Part shown: piece by piece, positions 7,710 through 16,276 of the stretch | Layout of the letters: the number at the start of each line of letters is the position of its first letter | Position numbering within the stretch: the first letter of the stretch is position 1 | Source: Oricola cellulosilytica | GTDB taxonomy: Bacteria > Pseudomonadota > Alphaproteobacteria > Rhizobiales > Rhizobiaceae | Direction of reading: 5' to 3' | Assembly (NCBI RefSeq): GCF_019966575.1 | Contig: NZ_JAINFK010000005.1 | Span: 257,431-321,430 of the forward strand | Length of the DNA: 64,000 bases | Position numbers and translations under genes: made by a program | Notes under the pieces: model-generated | Database searches by the model: none | Told to the model about the DNA's origin: nothing | Seen by the model: the letters and a program-made list of their open reading frames with translations, nothing else

Positions 7710-9773
7710 ATGACGATGGACAACAGCACCGATCTCTTCGGCGGCCAGCCGCAAGCCGACAAGCCGGCCGAGGCCGCGCCCCAGCCTGCCCGCGCGCGCA
7801 AGCCCGCAGCCAGCCCTGCAGCCAAGCCCGAAACCGACCCGAACGGCGGCTACGACGCCTCGGCGATCGAGATCCTCGAGGGGCTGGAGCCGGTGCGCCG
7901 CCGCCCCGGCATGTATATCGGCGGCACCGACGACAAGGCGCTGCATCACCTGTTCGCCGAGGTCATCGACAATTCGATGGACGAGGCGGTCGCCGGCCAC
8001 GCCACCTTCATCGAGGTCGCGCTCGACGCCGACGGCTACGTCTCGGTCGCCGACAACGGCCGCGGCATCCCGGTCGACCCGCACCCCAGGCACAGGGACA
8101 AGTCGGCGCTCGAGGTCATCATGACGACGCTGCACGCCGGCGGAAAGTTCGATTCCAAGGTCTACGAGACCTCCGGCGGCCTGCACGGCGTCGGCATCTC
8201 CGTCGTCAACGCCCTGTCCGACGATCTCCAGGTCGAGGTCGCCCGCAATCGCCGGCTCTACCGCCAGGCCTTCTCGCGCGGCCATCCCGTCTCCAGACTG
8301 GAGGACCTGGGCGACGTCCAGAACCGGCGCGGCACGAAGGTCCGTTTCCACCCCGACGCCGAGATCTTCGGCAAGTCGGCCCGCTTCGAGCCGGCCCGGC
8401 TCTACCGCATGGCGCGCTCCAAGGCCTATCTCTTCGGCGGCGTCGAGATCCGCTGGCAGTGCGCGCCCGAACTGATCGGCGAGAAGGACGAGACGCCGGC
8501 CAGGGCGGTGTTCCACTTCCCCGGCGGCCTGAAGGACTATCTGGAGGCCAGCCTCGGCGGCGAGCAGAAGGTCACGCCCGAGATCTTCGCCGGCAAGGGC
8601 GCGCGTCCCGGCGGCCACGGCTCGGTCGAATGGGCGATCACCTGGCACGGCGGCGACGGCTTCGTGAACAGCTACTGCAACACCATTCCGACCCATGAGG
8701 GCGGCACCCACGAGGCGGGCCTGCGCATCGCGCTCACCCGCGGCCTCAAGGCCTATGCGGAACTCACCGGCAACAAGCGCGCCGCGTCGATCACCACCGA
8801 CGACGTCATGATCTCGGCGGCCGCCATGCTCTCGGTGTTCGTCCGCGAGCCGGAATTCGTCGGCCAGACCAAGGACAAGCTCGCCACCACCGAGGCGCAG
8901 CGCATCGTCGACACCGCGCTGCGCGATGCGTTCGACCACTGGCTCGCCGATTCCCCGCAGCAGGCCAATGCCCTGCTCGACTGGGTGGTCGAGCGCGCCG
9001 ACGAGCGCCTGCGCCGCCGCCAGGAAAAGGAGGTCAACCGCAAGTCGGCCGTCCGCAAGCTGCGCCTGCCCGGCAAGCTCGCCGACTGCAGCCAGAATTC
9101 CGCCGCCGGCGCCGAGATCTTCATCGTCGAGGGCGATTCGGCCGGCGGCTCGGCCAAGCAGGCGCGCGACCGCCGCACCCAGGCGATCCTTCCGCTGCGC
9201 GGCAAGATCCTCAACGTGGCCAGCGCCGGGCGCGACAAGCTCTTGGCGAACCAGCAGATTTCCGATCTCATCCAGGCGCTCGGCTGCGGCACGCGCGGCA
9301 AGTACCGCGAGGCGGATCTGCGCTACGAGCGGGTCATCATCATGACCGACGCCGATGTCGACGGCGCGCATATCGCGTCATTGCTGATCACCTTCTTCTA
9401 TTCCGAGATGCCGGAGCTGATCCGCGAGGGCCATTTGTTCCTCGCCGTGCCCCCGCTCTTCAAGCTGACCCAGGGCGGCCGGACGCTCTATGCCCGCGAC
9501 GACGCCCACAAGGACGAATTGCTGGCCAGCGAATTCACCGGCCGCGGCAAGGTCGAGATCAGCCGCTTCAAGGGTCTGGGCGAGATGTCGGCGAACCAGT
9601 TGAAGGAAACGACGATGGACCCGGCCGTGCGCACGCTTCTGCGCGTGGAGATATTGGAGGGGCAGGACGACGCGACGAAAACGGCGGTCGACGATCTGAT
9701 GGGCACCAAGCCGGAATCGCGCTTCCGGTTTATCCAGGAAAACGCCGCCTTCGCCCGCGACCTCGATATTTAG
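7710..9773 (+). CDS. parE: DNA topoisomerase IV subunit B
   Basis: ParE supplies the ATPase of topoisomerase IV, which decatenates daughter chromosomes with ParC. The 687-residue protein has a variable Ala/Pro-rich start (1-45), a GHKL ATPase domain with RRRPGMYIGG near residue 65 and DNGRGIP near 116, the transducer domain, and a Toprim domain with EGDSAGGSAKQ near 473 and MTDADVDGAH near 545. The reading frame is open further upstream to 7620, but the ATG at 7710 gives the normal ParE N-terminus. Third codon positions are almost all G or C, much more so than in the metal genes that follow. A long minus-strand reading frame over the gene is only a shadow. Confidence 0.96.
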   Translation: MTMDNSTDLFGGQPQADKPAEAAPQPARARKPAASPAAKPETDPNGGYDASAIEILEGLEPVRRRPGMYIGGTDDKALHHLFAEVIDNSMDEAVAGHATFIEVALDADGYVSVADNGRGIPVDPHPRHRDKSALEVIMTTLHAGGKFDSKVYETSGGLHGVGISVVNALSDDLQVEVARNRRLYRQAFSRGHPVSRLEDLGDVQNRRGTKVRFHPDAEIFGKSARFEPARLYRMARSKAYLFGGVEIRWQCAPELIGEKDETPARAVFHFPGGLKDYLEASLGGEQKVTPEIFAGKGARPGGHGSVEWAITWHGGDGFVNSYCNTIPTHEGGTHEAGLRIALTRGLKAYAELTGNKRAASITTDDVMISAAAMLSVFVREPEFVGQTKDKLATTEAQRIVDTALRDAFDHWLADSPQQANALLDWVVERADERLRRRQEKEVNRKSAVRKLRLPGKLADCSQNSAAGAEIFIVEGDSAGGSAKQARDRRTQAILPLRGKILNVASAGRDKLLANQQISDLIQALGCGTRGKYREADLRYERVIIMTDADVDGAHIASLLITFFYSEMPELIREGHLFLAVPPLFKLTQGGRTLYARDDAHKDELLASEFTGRGKVEISRFKGLGEMSANQLKETTMDPAVRTLLRVEILEGQDDATKTAVDDLMGTKPESRFRFIQENAAFARDLDI

Positions 9774-9788
9774 GCATTTCTCGGCTCG

Positions 9789-9814
9789 CCGCCTTGGGTC
9801 TTGACCCTAGGCGG
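9789..9814. terminator. hairpin between convergent parE and anchor gene
   Basis: CCGCCT and AGGCGG enclose GGGTC/GACCC with a two-base loop and one mismatch. The hairpin lies after parE and overlaps the last codons of the convergent gene. No clear U-run follows on either strand, so a bidirectional terminator role is inferred from location. Confidence 0.35.
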
Positions 9815-10625
9815 TCCGCTTTAGTTCCCGGTATTCCCCGCGGGTGCGCAAGGTCAGCGTTACCGGTGCATCGGTCCGGTTACGCCAGAACCAGCCGTGA
9901 TTGCCTTGGAACGCTGCTCGCAGCACGCCCTCGTCCTCCGCGATGCCGCGACCCTTCTCGTAACTGACCGACTGGCCGCCACCATCGCCATGTGTATCAA
10001 AGTTCAGCACCGCGCCATTTGCAGTCCAGTGGAACTCCGCCTCGGCATCTGCCTCCATTACGAGCTTCAATTCGGCACCTTCCCCCGGGGCCAGCACAAT
10101 TGAAACCTCATCAGCCCATTCATTGGCTGGTGGATCTGCGGGAACGGGCACACCGGGCGTCTCGTCGAGGACCGTGGCCACATCCTGCGCGTCCCGCTGA
10201 TCGGCTTGAGTCGGGGCATCGCTGTTCGAGAGCGAATCCGGCGTTCCGCCACCCTGCGACTGCTGTTGGCGGACAAGCAGGGCGACGATTGCGTCAAGAC
10301 GCTGGTCGATCGCGGACAGCCGACCTTCAACCGCCGCACTTGCTGCCTGCGGCACCGGCGCTCCGGGATTCGACAGTGTCTGCTGGACGGCCTGTTCGGT
10401 CGCCCTGCGATCCGCCTCGGCCTCTTGGGCGAGCTGCGTCTTGATCTCGCCCATCTCGGTGACGCCCAGCATCCTGCCGATGCGGGTCGGGTCGATGCCG
10501 TATTCGGCGGGCAGCACCACCGTGACGAGCAGCGCCGCCGCCACGATCGCCGCGATGATGGTGGAACGTTTCAATCTCGCCGAGGAGGGAAGTTCGGCGC
10601 GTGTGGGCAAATCGGTGTTGTACAT
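9807..10625 (-). CDS. single-pass membrane anchor protein of the metal cluster
   Basis: A 272-residue protein with a short cytoplasmic start, one membrane helix (about residues 22-42), a Gln/Ala-rich probable coiled coil (about 60-130), a Pro/Asp-rich linker, and a C-terminal beta-rich domain (about 165-272) with EFHWTANGAVLNFDTHGD and NHGWFWRNRT. The His and Trp residues of that last domain are striking. Proteins of this kind are usually annotated only as a transmembrane anchor protein and lie next to HupE/UreJ-family genes, as here (10 bases apart). The function is unknown; metal handling is inferred from the neighbours. Confidence 0.7.
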   Translation of the reverse strand: MYNTDLPTRAELPSSARLKRSTIIAAIVAAALLVTVVLPAEYGIDPTRIGRMLGVTEMGEIKTQLAQEAEADRRATEQAVQQTLSNPGAPVPQAASAAVEGRLSAIDQRLDAIVALLVRQQQSQGGGTPDSLSNSDAPTQADQRDAQDVATVLDETPGVPVPADPPANEWADEVSIVLAPGEGAELKLVMEADAEAEFHWTANGAVLNFDTHGDGGGQSVSYEKGRGIAEDEGVLRAAFQGNHGWFWRNRTDAPVTLTLRTRGEYRELKRTA

Positions 10626-10635
10626 TGTTCAAACC

Positions 10636-11370
10636 TCAGGAATTTACAAACAGGCCGGTCAGCTGGTAGCCGATCAGGACGAATCCGGCCGCCATCATGG
10701 CGACGTTGGCCGTGTAGGCGTGACGCCAGAAGCTCTCGGTCTTCCGCCAGAACCCCATGACGATCAGGATTGCCGACAGGGCGAGCAACTGGCCGATCTC
10801 AACGCCGACATTGAAGGCGAGCAGGTTCGGAACCAACCCGTCGGAAGAGATCTCGTATTCGATAATCTTCGTCGACAGTCCGAAGCCGTGGAAGAAGCCG
10901 AAGATCAGCGTGGCGGCCTTGGTGTTCGGCTGGAAGCCGAACCACCGCTGGTAGGCGCCCATATTGTCGAGTGCCTTGTAGACAACCGACAGGCCGATGA
11001 TCGCATCGATGATGTAGGAGTTTATGCCGACGTTGAAATAGACGCCGAGCAGCATCGTCGTGGAGTGGCCGATCGCGAACAGCGACACATAGAGGCCGAT
11101 ATCCTTCATCCGGTAGAGGAAGAAGATTACGCCAAGCAGGAACAGGATGTGATCGTATCCCGTGACCATGTGCTTCGCGCCGAGATAGATGAACGGCAGG
11201 AAGTGTATGCCGCTGATTTCCTGGATATAGCCCTTGTCGCCCTCGGCGACCGCGTGGGCGAGCGCGTCCGAGCCGCCAAGGAACGGCAGGCTCAGAAGCG
11301 CTAGGCAAACTGGTATTACAGGCCGCCAGCGCGCGTGGCATGGCTGCCTTGAAGAAAAGGATCCTTGCAT
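10636..11370 (-). CDS. HupE/UreJ_2-family membrane protein, probable metal permease
   Basis: A 244-residue polytopic protein with a cleavable or uncleaved N-terminal signal (about 16-38) and six or so membrane helices. The family motif GAKHMVTGYDHILFLLGV lies near residue 63, with further His residues in membrane helices (AIGHSTT, FGFFHGFG). HupE and UreJ proteins are linked to nickel or cobalt uptake in hydrogenase and urease operons; this second subfamily is less well studied. It lies between the His-rich exported protein gene (47 bases) and the anchor gene (10 bases), pointing to one minus-strand operon. The transport direction and metal are inferred. Confidence 0.8.
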   Translation of the reverse strand: MQGSFSSRQPCHARWRPVIPVCLALLSLPFLGGSDALAHAVAEGDKGYIQEISGIHFLPFIYLGAKHMVTGYDHILFLLGVIFFLYRMKDIGLYVSLFAIGHSTTMLLGVYFNVGINSYIIDAIIGLSVVYKALDNMGAYQRWFGFQPNTKAATLIFGFFHGFGLSTKIIEYEISSDGLVPNLLAFNVGVEIGQLLALSAILIVMGFWRKTESFWRHAYTANVAMMAAGFVLIGYQLTGLFVNS

Positions 11371-11417
11371 GGAAAGTCCAATTGTCGTCGTTAAAGATGG
11401 CCACGGAGCGGCCGCGA

Positions 11418-11780
11418 TCAGGTGACGAAGATCGGTCTTGGGGGACGGTCCAGGCGGGAGCCGGCTTCAAAATATGGGAAGCCGTGCGCCAGCGGATGCC
11501 AGTCGCACCCGTCGGGCGGCATGACTGAAACCGCACCAGCATAAGGGCTCGGTGTTTCATGTGAATGATCGGCCGGATGATGGCCTTGGCCGGGCGCGTG
11601 CTCGCCTTCGCCCGCGTCGTCGTGAACATGGCCATGTTCGGCGAATTCCGCCTGCATCTCTGCGTGATGCTGTGCTTCTGCGAACGCGGTCGGAAAGGCG
11701 TTGGCAGGCGACAACAGGCTGAGCGTCATCGCCAGTGCAATAGCGAGGCGCAGAACTGTGCTGTGAGGCCGAAACGACAT
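11418..11780 (-). CDS. His-rich exported protein
   Basis: A 120-residue protein with a signal peptide (about residues 1-28, ending near ANA) and a short mature part holding about a dozen His residues between positions 37 and 75 (for example QHHAEMQ, HGHVHDD, GHHPADHSHE). That composition suggests metal chelation in the periplasm. It is the first gene of the minus-strand arm and starts 103 bases from the divergent metal sensor gene, sharing its control region. No enzyme domain is visible. It could act as a metal buffer or delivery protein for the HupE-like permease. Confidence 0.7.
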   Translation of the reverse strand: MSFRPHSTVLRLAIALAMTLSLLSPANAFPTAFAEAQHHAEMQAEFAEHGHVHDDAGEGEHAPGQGHHPADHSHETPSPYAGAVSVMPPDGCDWHPLAHGFPYFEAGSRLDRPPRPIFVT

Positions 11781-11854
11781 GCTTAACGAATACTCACCAC
11801 GGCCTTAACAATCTGTTGCTTCGCCAGCTTCAAGGCGATTCTCTCTCCTTGCTA

Positions 11855-11873
11855 TATCCCCTCCAGGGGGATA
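11855..11873. promoter_or_regulatory. candidate operator of the CsoR/RcnR-family sensor
   Basis: A perfect inverted repeat, TATCCCC and GGGGATA, is separated by five bases and ends 10 bases before the ATG of the sensor gene. CsoR/RcnR-family repressors typically bind AT-flanked G/C tracts of this layout. The site lies between the two divergent arms, so it could control both. Confidence 0.5.
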
Positions 11874-11883
11874 GGTTCAAGGC

Positions 11884-12162
11884 ATGGACCAGCCTCATCG
11901 CCATACAAGTCATCCCGCCCTCGTGAACCGCCTGAAGCGGGCCGAGGGCCATCTGCGCAAGGTCACCGGAATGATCGAATCAGGACAGCCCTGTTTAAAG
12001 ATCGCCCAGCAGATGCAGGCGGTCGAAAATGCCATCGCCAGCGCCAAGAAGACCCTGATCGAGGATCATCTCAATCACTGCCTCGATGAAGTTGTCGGCC
12101 CGCTCGACGCGAGACAGCGCGAGGAAATTGACGACTTCAAGGCCATTGCCCGGTATTTGTAG
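11884..12162 (+). CDS. CsoR/RcnR-family metal-sensing repressor
   Basis: A 92-residue all-helical repressor. Cys37, His62 and Cys66 have the spacing of the Cys-His-Cys metal site of copper sensor CsoR and nickel sensor InrS, rather than the Cys-His-His set of RcnR. The N-terminus adds His5, His7 and His10, and His23 and His65 are further candidate ligands. The downstream pumps (MFS with His tail, NicO type) argue for nickel or cobalt rather than copper. The probable operator lies directly upstream, so autoregulation is likely. The start has an AAGG box seven bases away. Confidence 0.85.
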   Translation: MDQPHRHTSHPALVNRLKRAEGHLRKVTGMIESGQPCLKIAQQMQAVENAIASAKKTLIEDHLNHCLDEVVGPLDARQREEIDDFKAIARYL

Positions 12163-12239
12163 CCGGGACCTCGGAGTCGGCCGCCATTCTGGGTATCCTC
12201 TCAAACACAGCTTACCGGAACCTCTTCTCGGCGCAGGTC

Positions 12240-13517
12240 GTGGCCCTTCTTGGTACCGGTCTGTTGACGGTTGCGCTGAGCCTTCTGGCCTATGATCTCG
12301 CCGGTGAGCGCGCCGGGGCTGTCCTGGGAACGGCGCTGGCGATCAAGATGATCGCCTATGTGGGCTTGGCCCCCGTAGCCGGCGCGATCGCGGAAAATCT
12401 GCCGCGCAAGGCAGTGCTGATCGGTGCCGACCTCGTCCGGGCGTCGGTCTCCCTGTTCCTGCCCTTCATCGACGCGGTCTGGCAGATTTACCTGCTGATC
12501 TTCATCCTGCAGGCAGCATCTGCGACCTTCACTCCAACCTTTCAGGCAGTCATTCCGGATATCCTTCCGGACGAGAAGGACTATACGAAGGCCCTTTCGC
12601 TATCCCGGTTGGCCTATGATCTTGAAAATCTGGTTAGCCCGGCGCTCGCCGGCATTCTCCTCTCGATAATGAGTTATCATTGGCTGTTCGGCGGCACTGT
12701 CGTCGGTTTTCTGGGGTCAGCCGCCCTGGTCGCGGCGACCCTTGTTCCGGCCCTGCCGCAAACAGCCAAGGCACGCCCCTTTTTCGCGCGCCTGACGCGC
12801 GGAACGCGCATCTACCTGGCGACGCCACGCCTGCGCGGTTTGCTGGCGCTCAATATGGCCGCGGCCGCCGCAGGAGCTTTTGTCATCGTCAACACGGTCG
12901 TTCTTGTCCGGTCCGGCTACGGCGCGGGCGAAACCCAGGTAGCGCAAGCGCTTGCCGCATTCGGCGGCGGCTCCATGCTTGCGGCGCTTTCCCTGCCGCG
13001 CCTGCTCGACAGGCTCCCGGACCGGCTGGTCATGGTCGCCGCCGCCTTTCTCCTCGGCGCGCTCACGCTCGGCCATGCGGTGTACATGTTTGCAGAGGGG
13101 TTGCCTGGATGGACCGGATTTCTGCTCGCCTGGGCGGCGAGCGGGACACTTTATTCTGCGGTCCTGACACCATCCGGACGTCTGCTGCGGCGCTCTGCCC
13201 ATGCGGAGGACAGGCCGGCCGTCTTCGCCGCTCAATTCGCCCTGTCCCATGCCTGCTGGCTCATCACCTATCCGCTTGCCGGATGGACCGGCGAAACCTT
13301 CGGCTGGTCCGCTGCGATGGCAATTCTCGGCGCATTGGCGCTCGCCGCCTCGGCGCTGGCGCTTGCACTCTGGCCGGCAGGTGATCCCTCCGAGCTTGTC
13401 CACGATCATCCCGACCTTCCGGCGGGCCACCCGCATCTCGCTGGCGCCCCGGGGAAGCGCCACCGGCACCTCTTCCTGATCGACGACGAGCACCGCGCCT
13501 GGCCGACCCATGGCTGA
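12240..13517 (+). CDS. MFS exporter with His-rich tail, NreB/NrsD-like
   Basis: A major facilitator of about 425 residues with twelve predicted membrane helices. The C-terminal tail after about residue 385 is rich in His (DHPDLPAGHPH, GKRHRH, DEHRAWPTHG), as in the nickel exporters NreB and NrsD. The GTG at 12240 is the first conventional start, but it falls inside the first helix. The frame stays open upstream, and residues encoded at 12192-12239 (GILSNTAYRNLFSAQV) look like the expected N-terminus, so initiation at ATT 12186 or CTG 12189 is possible. It lies between the sensor gene and the NicO-type exporter. Confidence 0.8.
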   Translation: MALLGTGLLTVALSLLAYDLAGERAGAVLGTALAIKMIAYVGLAPVAGAIAENLPRKAVLIGADLVRASVSLFLPFIDAVWQIYLLIFILQAASATFTPTFQAVIPDILPDEKDYTKALSLSRLAYDLENLVSPALAGILLSIMSYHWLFGGTVVGFLGSAALVAATLVPALPQTAKARPFFARLTRGTRIYLATPRLRGLLALNMAAAAAGAFVIVNTVVLVRSGYGAGETQVAQALAAFGGGSMLAALSLPRLLDRLPDRLVMVAAAFLLGALTLGHAVYMFAEGLPGWTGFLLAWAASGTLYSAVLTPSGRLLRRSAHAEDRPAVFAAQFALSHACWLITYPLAGWTGETFGWSAAMAILGALALAASALALALWPAGDPSELVHDHPDLPAGHPHLAGAPGKRHRHLFLIDDEHRAWPTHG

Positions 13518-13544
13518 GGCGGCGAGGACCCGAAGGCGGGAACC

Positions 13545-14288
13545 GTGAACTGGCTCCTCGGCCTGTATGCGGACGCGGTCTCCGCTCAGCGGGACATCTA
13601 TCTCGCATTTGCCGACCGGATTCGCGAGTTTTCGGAAACCGGCGACTGGACCCAATTGGCGGTCTTTCTGCCCGTGGGAGTCGTGTTCGGGGCCATCCAT
13701 GCGGCAACACCCGGGCACAGCAAGACGATTCTCGCCAGCTACCTGGCCGGTTCGCGCCTGGCCGCCTCGCGGGCGCTCGCCGTCTCTTTTGTCCTGTCGA
13801 TGACCCACGTTTCGATGTCGGTCCTCATCGCCCTGCTTTCTCTTCCGCTCGTCTCCATCGCCTTTGGCGAGGTCGGCCGCGCCCCCGCGCTCGAGAACCT
13901 CAGCCGAGGCTTGATCGGCATGATCGGGTTGTGGATGGTGTGGCAGGCCCTGCGCCCGCCAGGAAGGCACGATCACGCCGCCGGGCAGGGTCTGGCCCTC
14001 GGTTTGACGGCTGGGCTGATACCCTGCCCGCTCACGCTCTTTGTCATGACGTTCGCAATTTCCAAGGGCGCGACCGAGGCCGGCATCGCCTTCGCAGGCG
14101 TGATGATGCTGGGTGTCGCGCTAACGCTGGCGTTGGTGGCAGTGACGGCCGTTCTGTGCCGGGACACGCTTTTGCGGCTGATGGAACGCCGTCCCGCAAC
14201 GCTGTTGTTCACGGCGCGGCTGCTCCACGGGATCGTCGGAGTCATGTTGGTTATTATAGCTTTGAACGAGGTCTTCCCGCGCGGCTGA
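13545..14288 (+). CDS. NicO/RcnA-type nickel/cobalt exporter
   Basis: A 247-residue membrane protein with about six helices. The motif HAATPGHSKTILASYLAG near residue 50 is the hallmark of the NicO/RcnA family, whose members export nickel and cobalt. A second motif, GLTAGLIPCPLTL, lies near residue 155. The His-rich cytoplasmic loop of RcnA is reduced here to RHDHAAG. It starts with GTG behind a purine-rich box, 27 bases after the MFS gene, and ends the plus-strand arm. The function is firm at family level; metal preference is inferred. Confidence 0.82.
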   Translation: MNWLLGLYADAVSAQRDIYLAFADRIREFSETGDWTQLAVFLPVGVVFGAIHAATPGHSKTILASYLAGSRLAASRALAVSFVLSMTHVSMSVLIALLSLPLVSIAFGEVGRAPALENLSRGLIGMIGLWMVWQALRPPGRHDHAAGQGLALGLTAGLIPCPLTLFVMTFAISKGATEAGIAFAGVMMLGVALTLALVAVTAVLCRDTLLRLMERRPATLLFTARLLHGIVGVMLVIIALNEVFPRG

Positions 14289-14404
14289 TGACCCGCCGCA
14301 TCGTTAAAATGATTTAGGTCGGGACCCGCTCCATGTGGCGATGACAGAAAGAGCGGTACTCGACCTCCAATAGGGACCATTCGGTCAAGGCGTGATCCTT
14401 CCCC

Positions 14405-15544
14405 CTAAGCCGCAGCTAGATCCAGCGCGTGGCGGCGGGCGTTCTGGCGGATCATGTCGAGATGGATGTTGCGCAACAGCGCGGCGATGTCGTCATTGTC
14501 GTGATCTCTTGCCGACGCGTTATCGGCGTCGAACGCCTCGATGATCATCCGCGTCACCTCCTGCGCCCCGGCGTTCAGCCTTCCGTTGGCGACGTCGCGC
14601 CAGATCCCGATCGCCGTCAGGAACAGCGGATGGACGCTGCGCGCCAGCCCCGCCGCGTCGAGCAGCGCGCGAAGCTGGTTCTCCCGCTCGTCGACGAGGA
14701 TCGCCGTGATCCGCGCGTAGCCCTGCCCCGAGAGATCGGAGAGGATGCGCGCGATGAAGTCGATCTTGCCCGCGCACACGGCCCGGATCAGCAGCTTGGT
14801 CGTCAGCGCGCCGCTGTCGCGCAGCGCCGCGATCAGGTCGCACACGCCCTCGTCCATCCGGCCGGAGGCGAGCAGCACCAGCGCATTGGAGACCGCTTCC
14901 CCCGGCACGCGCTTGGCCCCGCCGCGCCCGAGCGCGTGGCCGACGAGGTTCGAGCCCGCCAGCGCCTCCCCGCAGGCCTTCAGCACGCTGAGGCGCAGCA
15001 CCGGCGAGAGGTCCGGATCGTCGAGCAGCGCGCCGCGCGTCGCGGCGTCTTCCATGTGCCGTCCGGCGATGGTCGCCCGGCAGGCGTCGCAGACATCGGC
15101 ATTGGCATTGCGCAGCAGCGCCACCGCCGCCGCCTCCTGGCCGAATTCGCTGATCGCGCGCGCCAGCCGGTTGGAGATTTCCGGCCGGTTGGCGATCAGG
15201 GTCTGGATGCGCGGCTCGGCGATCTCGACGCGCGCCGCCAGATCGGAATCGCGCAGGATCGGCGAGCGGGCGATGACGAGGCTTGCCACCTCGTACTGGT
15301 CGCCGGCAAGCGCGGTGACGATGTGCGGCGGCGCGGCCCGGCTCGAGGCCAGCGCCTCGGCCAGCGCGTAGCGCACCTTCGGCGAAGGGTCGTCGAGCAG
15401 ATAGGTCATCGCCGCATCGGCCGCGCAGCGCTCCTCCACCTCCATCTCCGAGAGGAGATAGGCGCGCGCCAGCGCCGACGCCGCGGCCGTCCGCCGCGCC
15501 ACGTCTGCCGACCTGCTCCATTTCAAAAACTGCTGAACGATCAT
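14405..15544 (-). CDS. DUF2336 protein, HEAT-like repeats
   Basis: A 379-residue soluble helical protein of the DUF2336 family, common in alphaproteobacteria and without a settled function. Short helical repeats resembling HEAT units run through the first half (for example LLDDPSPKVRYALAEALA near residue 52 and VIARSPILRDSDL near 90). No catalytic motif is visible. The frame opens at 15586, but the ATG at 15544 has a GAGG box and gives the usual MIVQQFLKW start. The gene is about 75 percent GC by hand count of single lines, like its upstream neighbours and unlike the metal cluster next to it. Confidence 0.85.
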   Translation of the reverse strand: MIVQQFLKWSRSADVARRTAAASALARAYLLSEMEVEERCAADAAMTYLLDDPSPKVRYALAEALASSRAAPPHIVTALAGDQYEVASLVIARSPILRDSDLAARVEIAEPRIQTLIANRPEISNRLARAISEFGQEAAAVALLRNANADVCDACRATIAGRHMEDAATRGALLDDPDLSPVLRLSVLKACGEALAGSNLVGHALGRGGAKRVPGEAVSNALVLLASGRMDEGVCDLIAALRDSGALTTKLLIRAVCAGKIDFIARILSDLSGQGYARITAILVDERENQLRALLDAAGLARSVHPLFLTAIGIWRDVANGRLNAGAQEVTRMIIEAFDADNASARDHDNDDIAALLRNIHLDMIRQNARRHALDLAAA

Positions 15545-15655
15545 CAACGCGCCTCGAACCCGTACCCGAGAGGTCAGGCTAGGCAAAAATGGTTTACGCT
15601 TGGTTCACCATGTTTTCGGGGAGCGCGCGGATTTCCGGGCCGCGCGGGTACGGAT

Positions 15656-16276
15656 CTACGCCTTGCGCGGGCCGTTCGGGCGGGCAATCGCGGTGATGGT
15701 AAACCCGCTGCCGTAATCGAGATAGCCGAGCCGGGCGACCGGCTTGGCCTTGGCGAGGTCGAAATAGCCGTCGGTCAGCGCGGCCTCCGAGAGGTGGACG
15801 CCCACCACCTCGCCGAACACCAGCCAGTTGTCGGTATCCGCGCCGCCCCGGTCCTTCACCGGCATGATCACCGTGACCGCGCATTCCAGCGCGGCCGGCG
15901 CGCCCGCCACGCGCGGCGGCTTGACGATCCGGCATTGCGCTTCCTCGAGCCCCGCATCGGAGAATTCCGAGACCCCGCGCGGATAGGCGAACGACGACTG
16001 GTGCATCGCGTCGCGCTGCGCCTCGCCGACGTAATTGCACACGAACTCGCCGGTTTCCTCCGCGAAGGTGACGCTGTCCTTGCGCCCGGTCGAGGAAAAC
16101 ATCACCACCGGCGGATTGTCGGCGACCGCGTTGAAGAACGAATAGGGCGCAAGGTTGATCGCGCCGGACGCCGAGCGCGTCGAGATCCAGCCGATCGGGC
16201 GCGGCGCGACGATCGCCTTGAACGGGTTGTGCGGCAGGCCGTGGCCCTTTGCCGGCTCGTAGAAGCGTTCGCTCAT
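15656..16276 (-). CDS. flavin reductase-like FMN-binding protein
   Basis: A 206-residue protein of the flavin reductase/DIM6-NTAB family with a split-barrel FMN-binding fold. Family features are FKAIVAPRPIGWISTRS near residue 19, NLAPYSFFNAVADNPP near 42 and FVCNYVG near 77. Such proteins reduce or hold FMN for partner oxygenases. Its ATG overlaps the stop codon of the nitroreductase gene by four bases, so the two flavoproteins are probably made together. The substrate is unknown. Confidence 0.85.
   Translation of the reverse strand: MSERFYEPAKGHGLPHNPFKAIVAPRPIGWISTRSASGAINLAPYSFFNAVADNPPVVMFSSTGRKDSVTFAEETGEFVCNYVGEAQRDAMHQSSFAYPRGVSEFSDAGLEEAQCRIVKPPRVAGAPAALECAVTVIMPVKDRGGADTDNWLVFGEVVGVHLSEAALTDGYFDLAKAKPVARLGYLDYGSGFTITAIARPNGPRKA

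Noticed and set aside
7578-9371. A 597-codon open frame on the minus strand opposite parE
   Set aside because: It is a shadow of the very GC-rich parE gene; composition is Ala/Gly/Arg/Leu-rich without domains, and parE itself is unmistakable.
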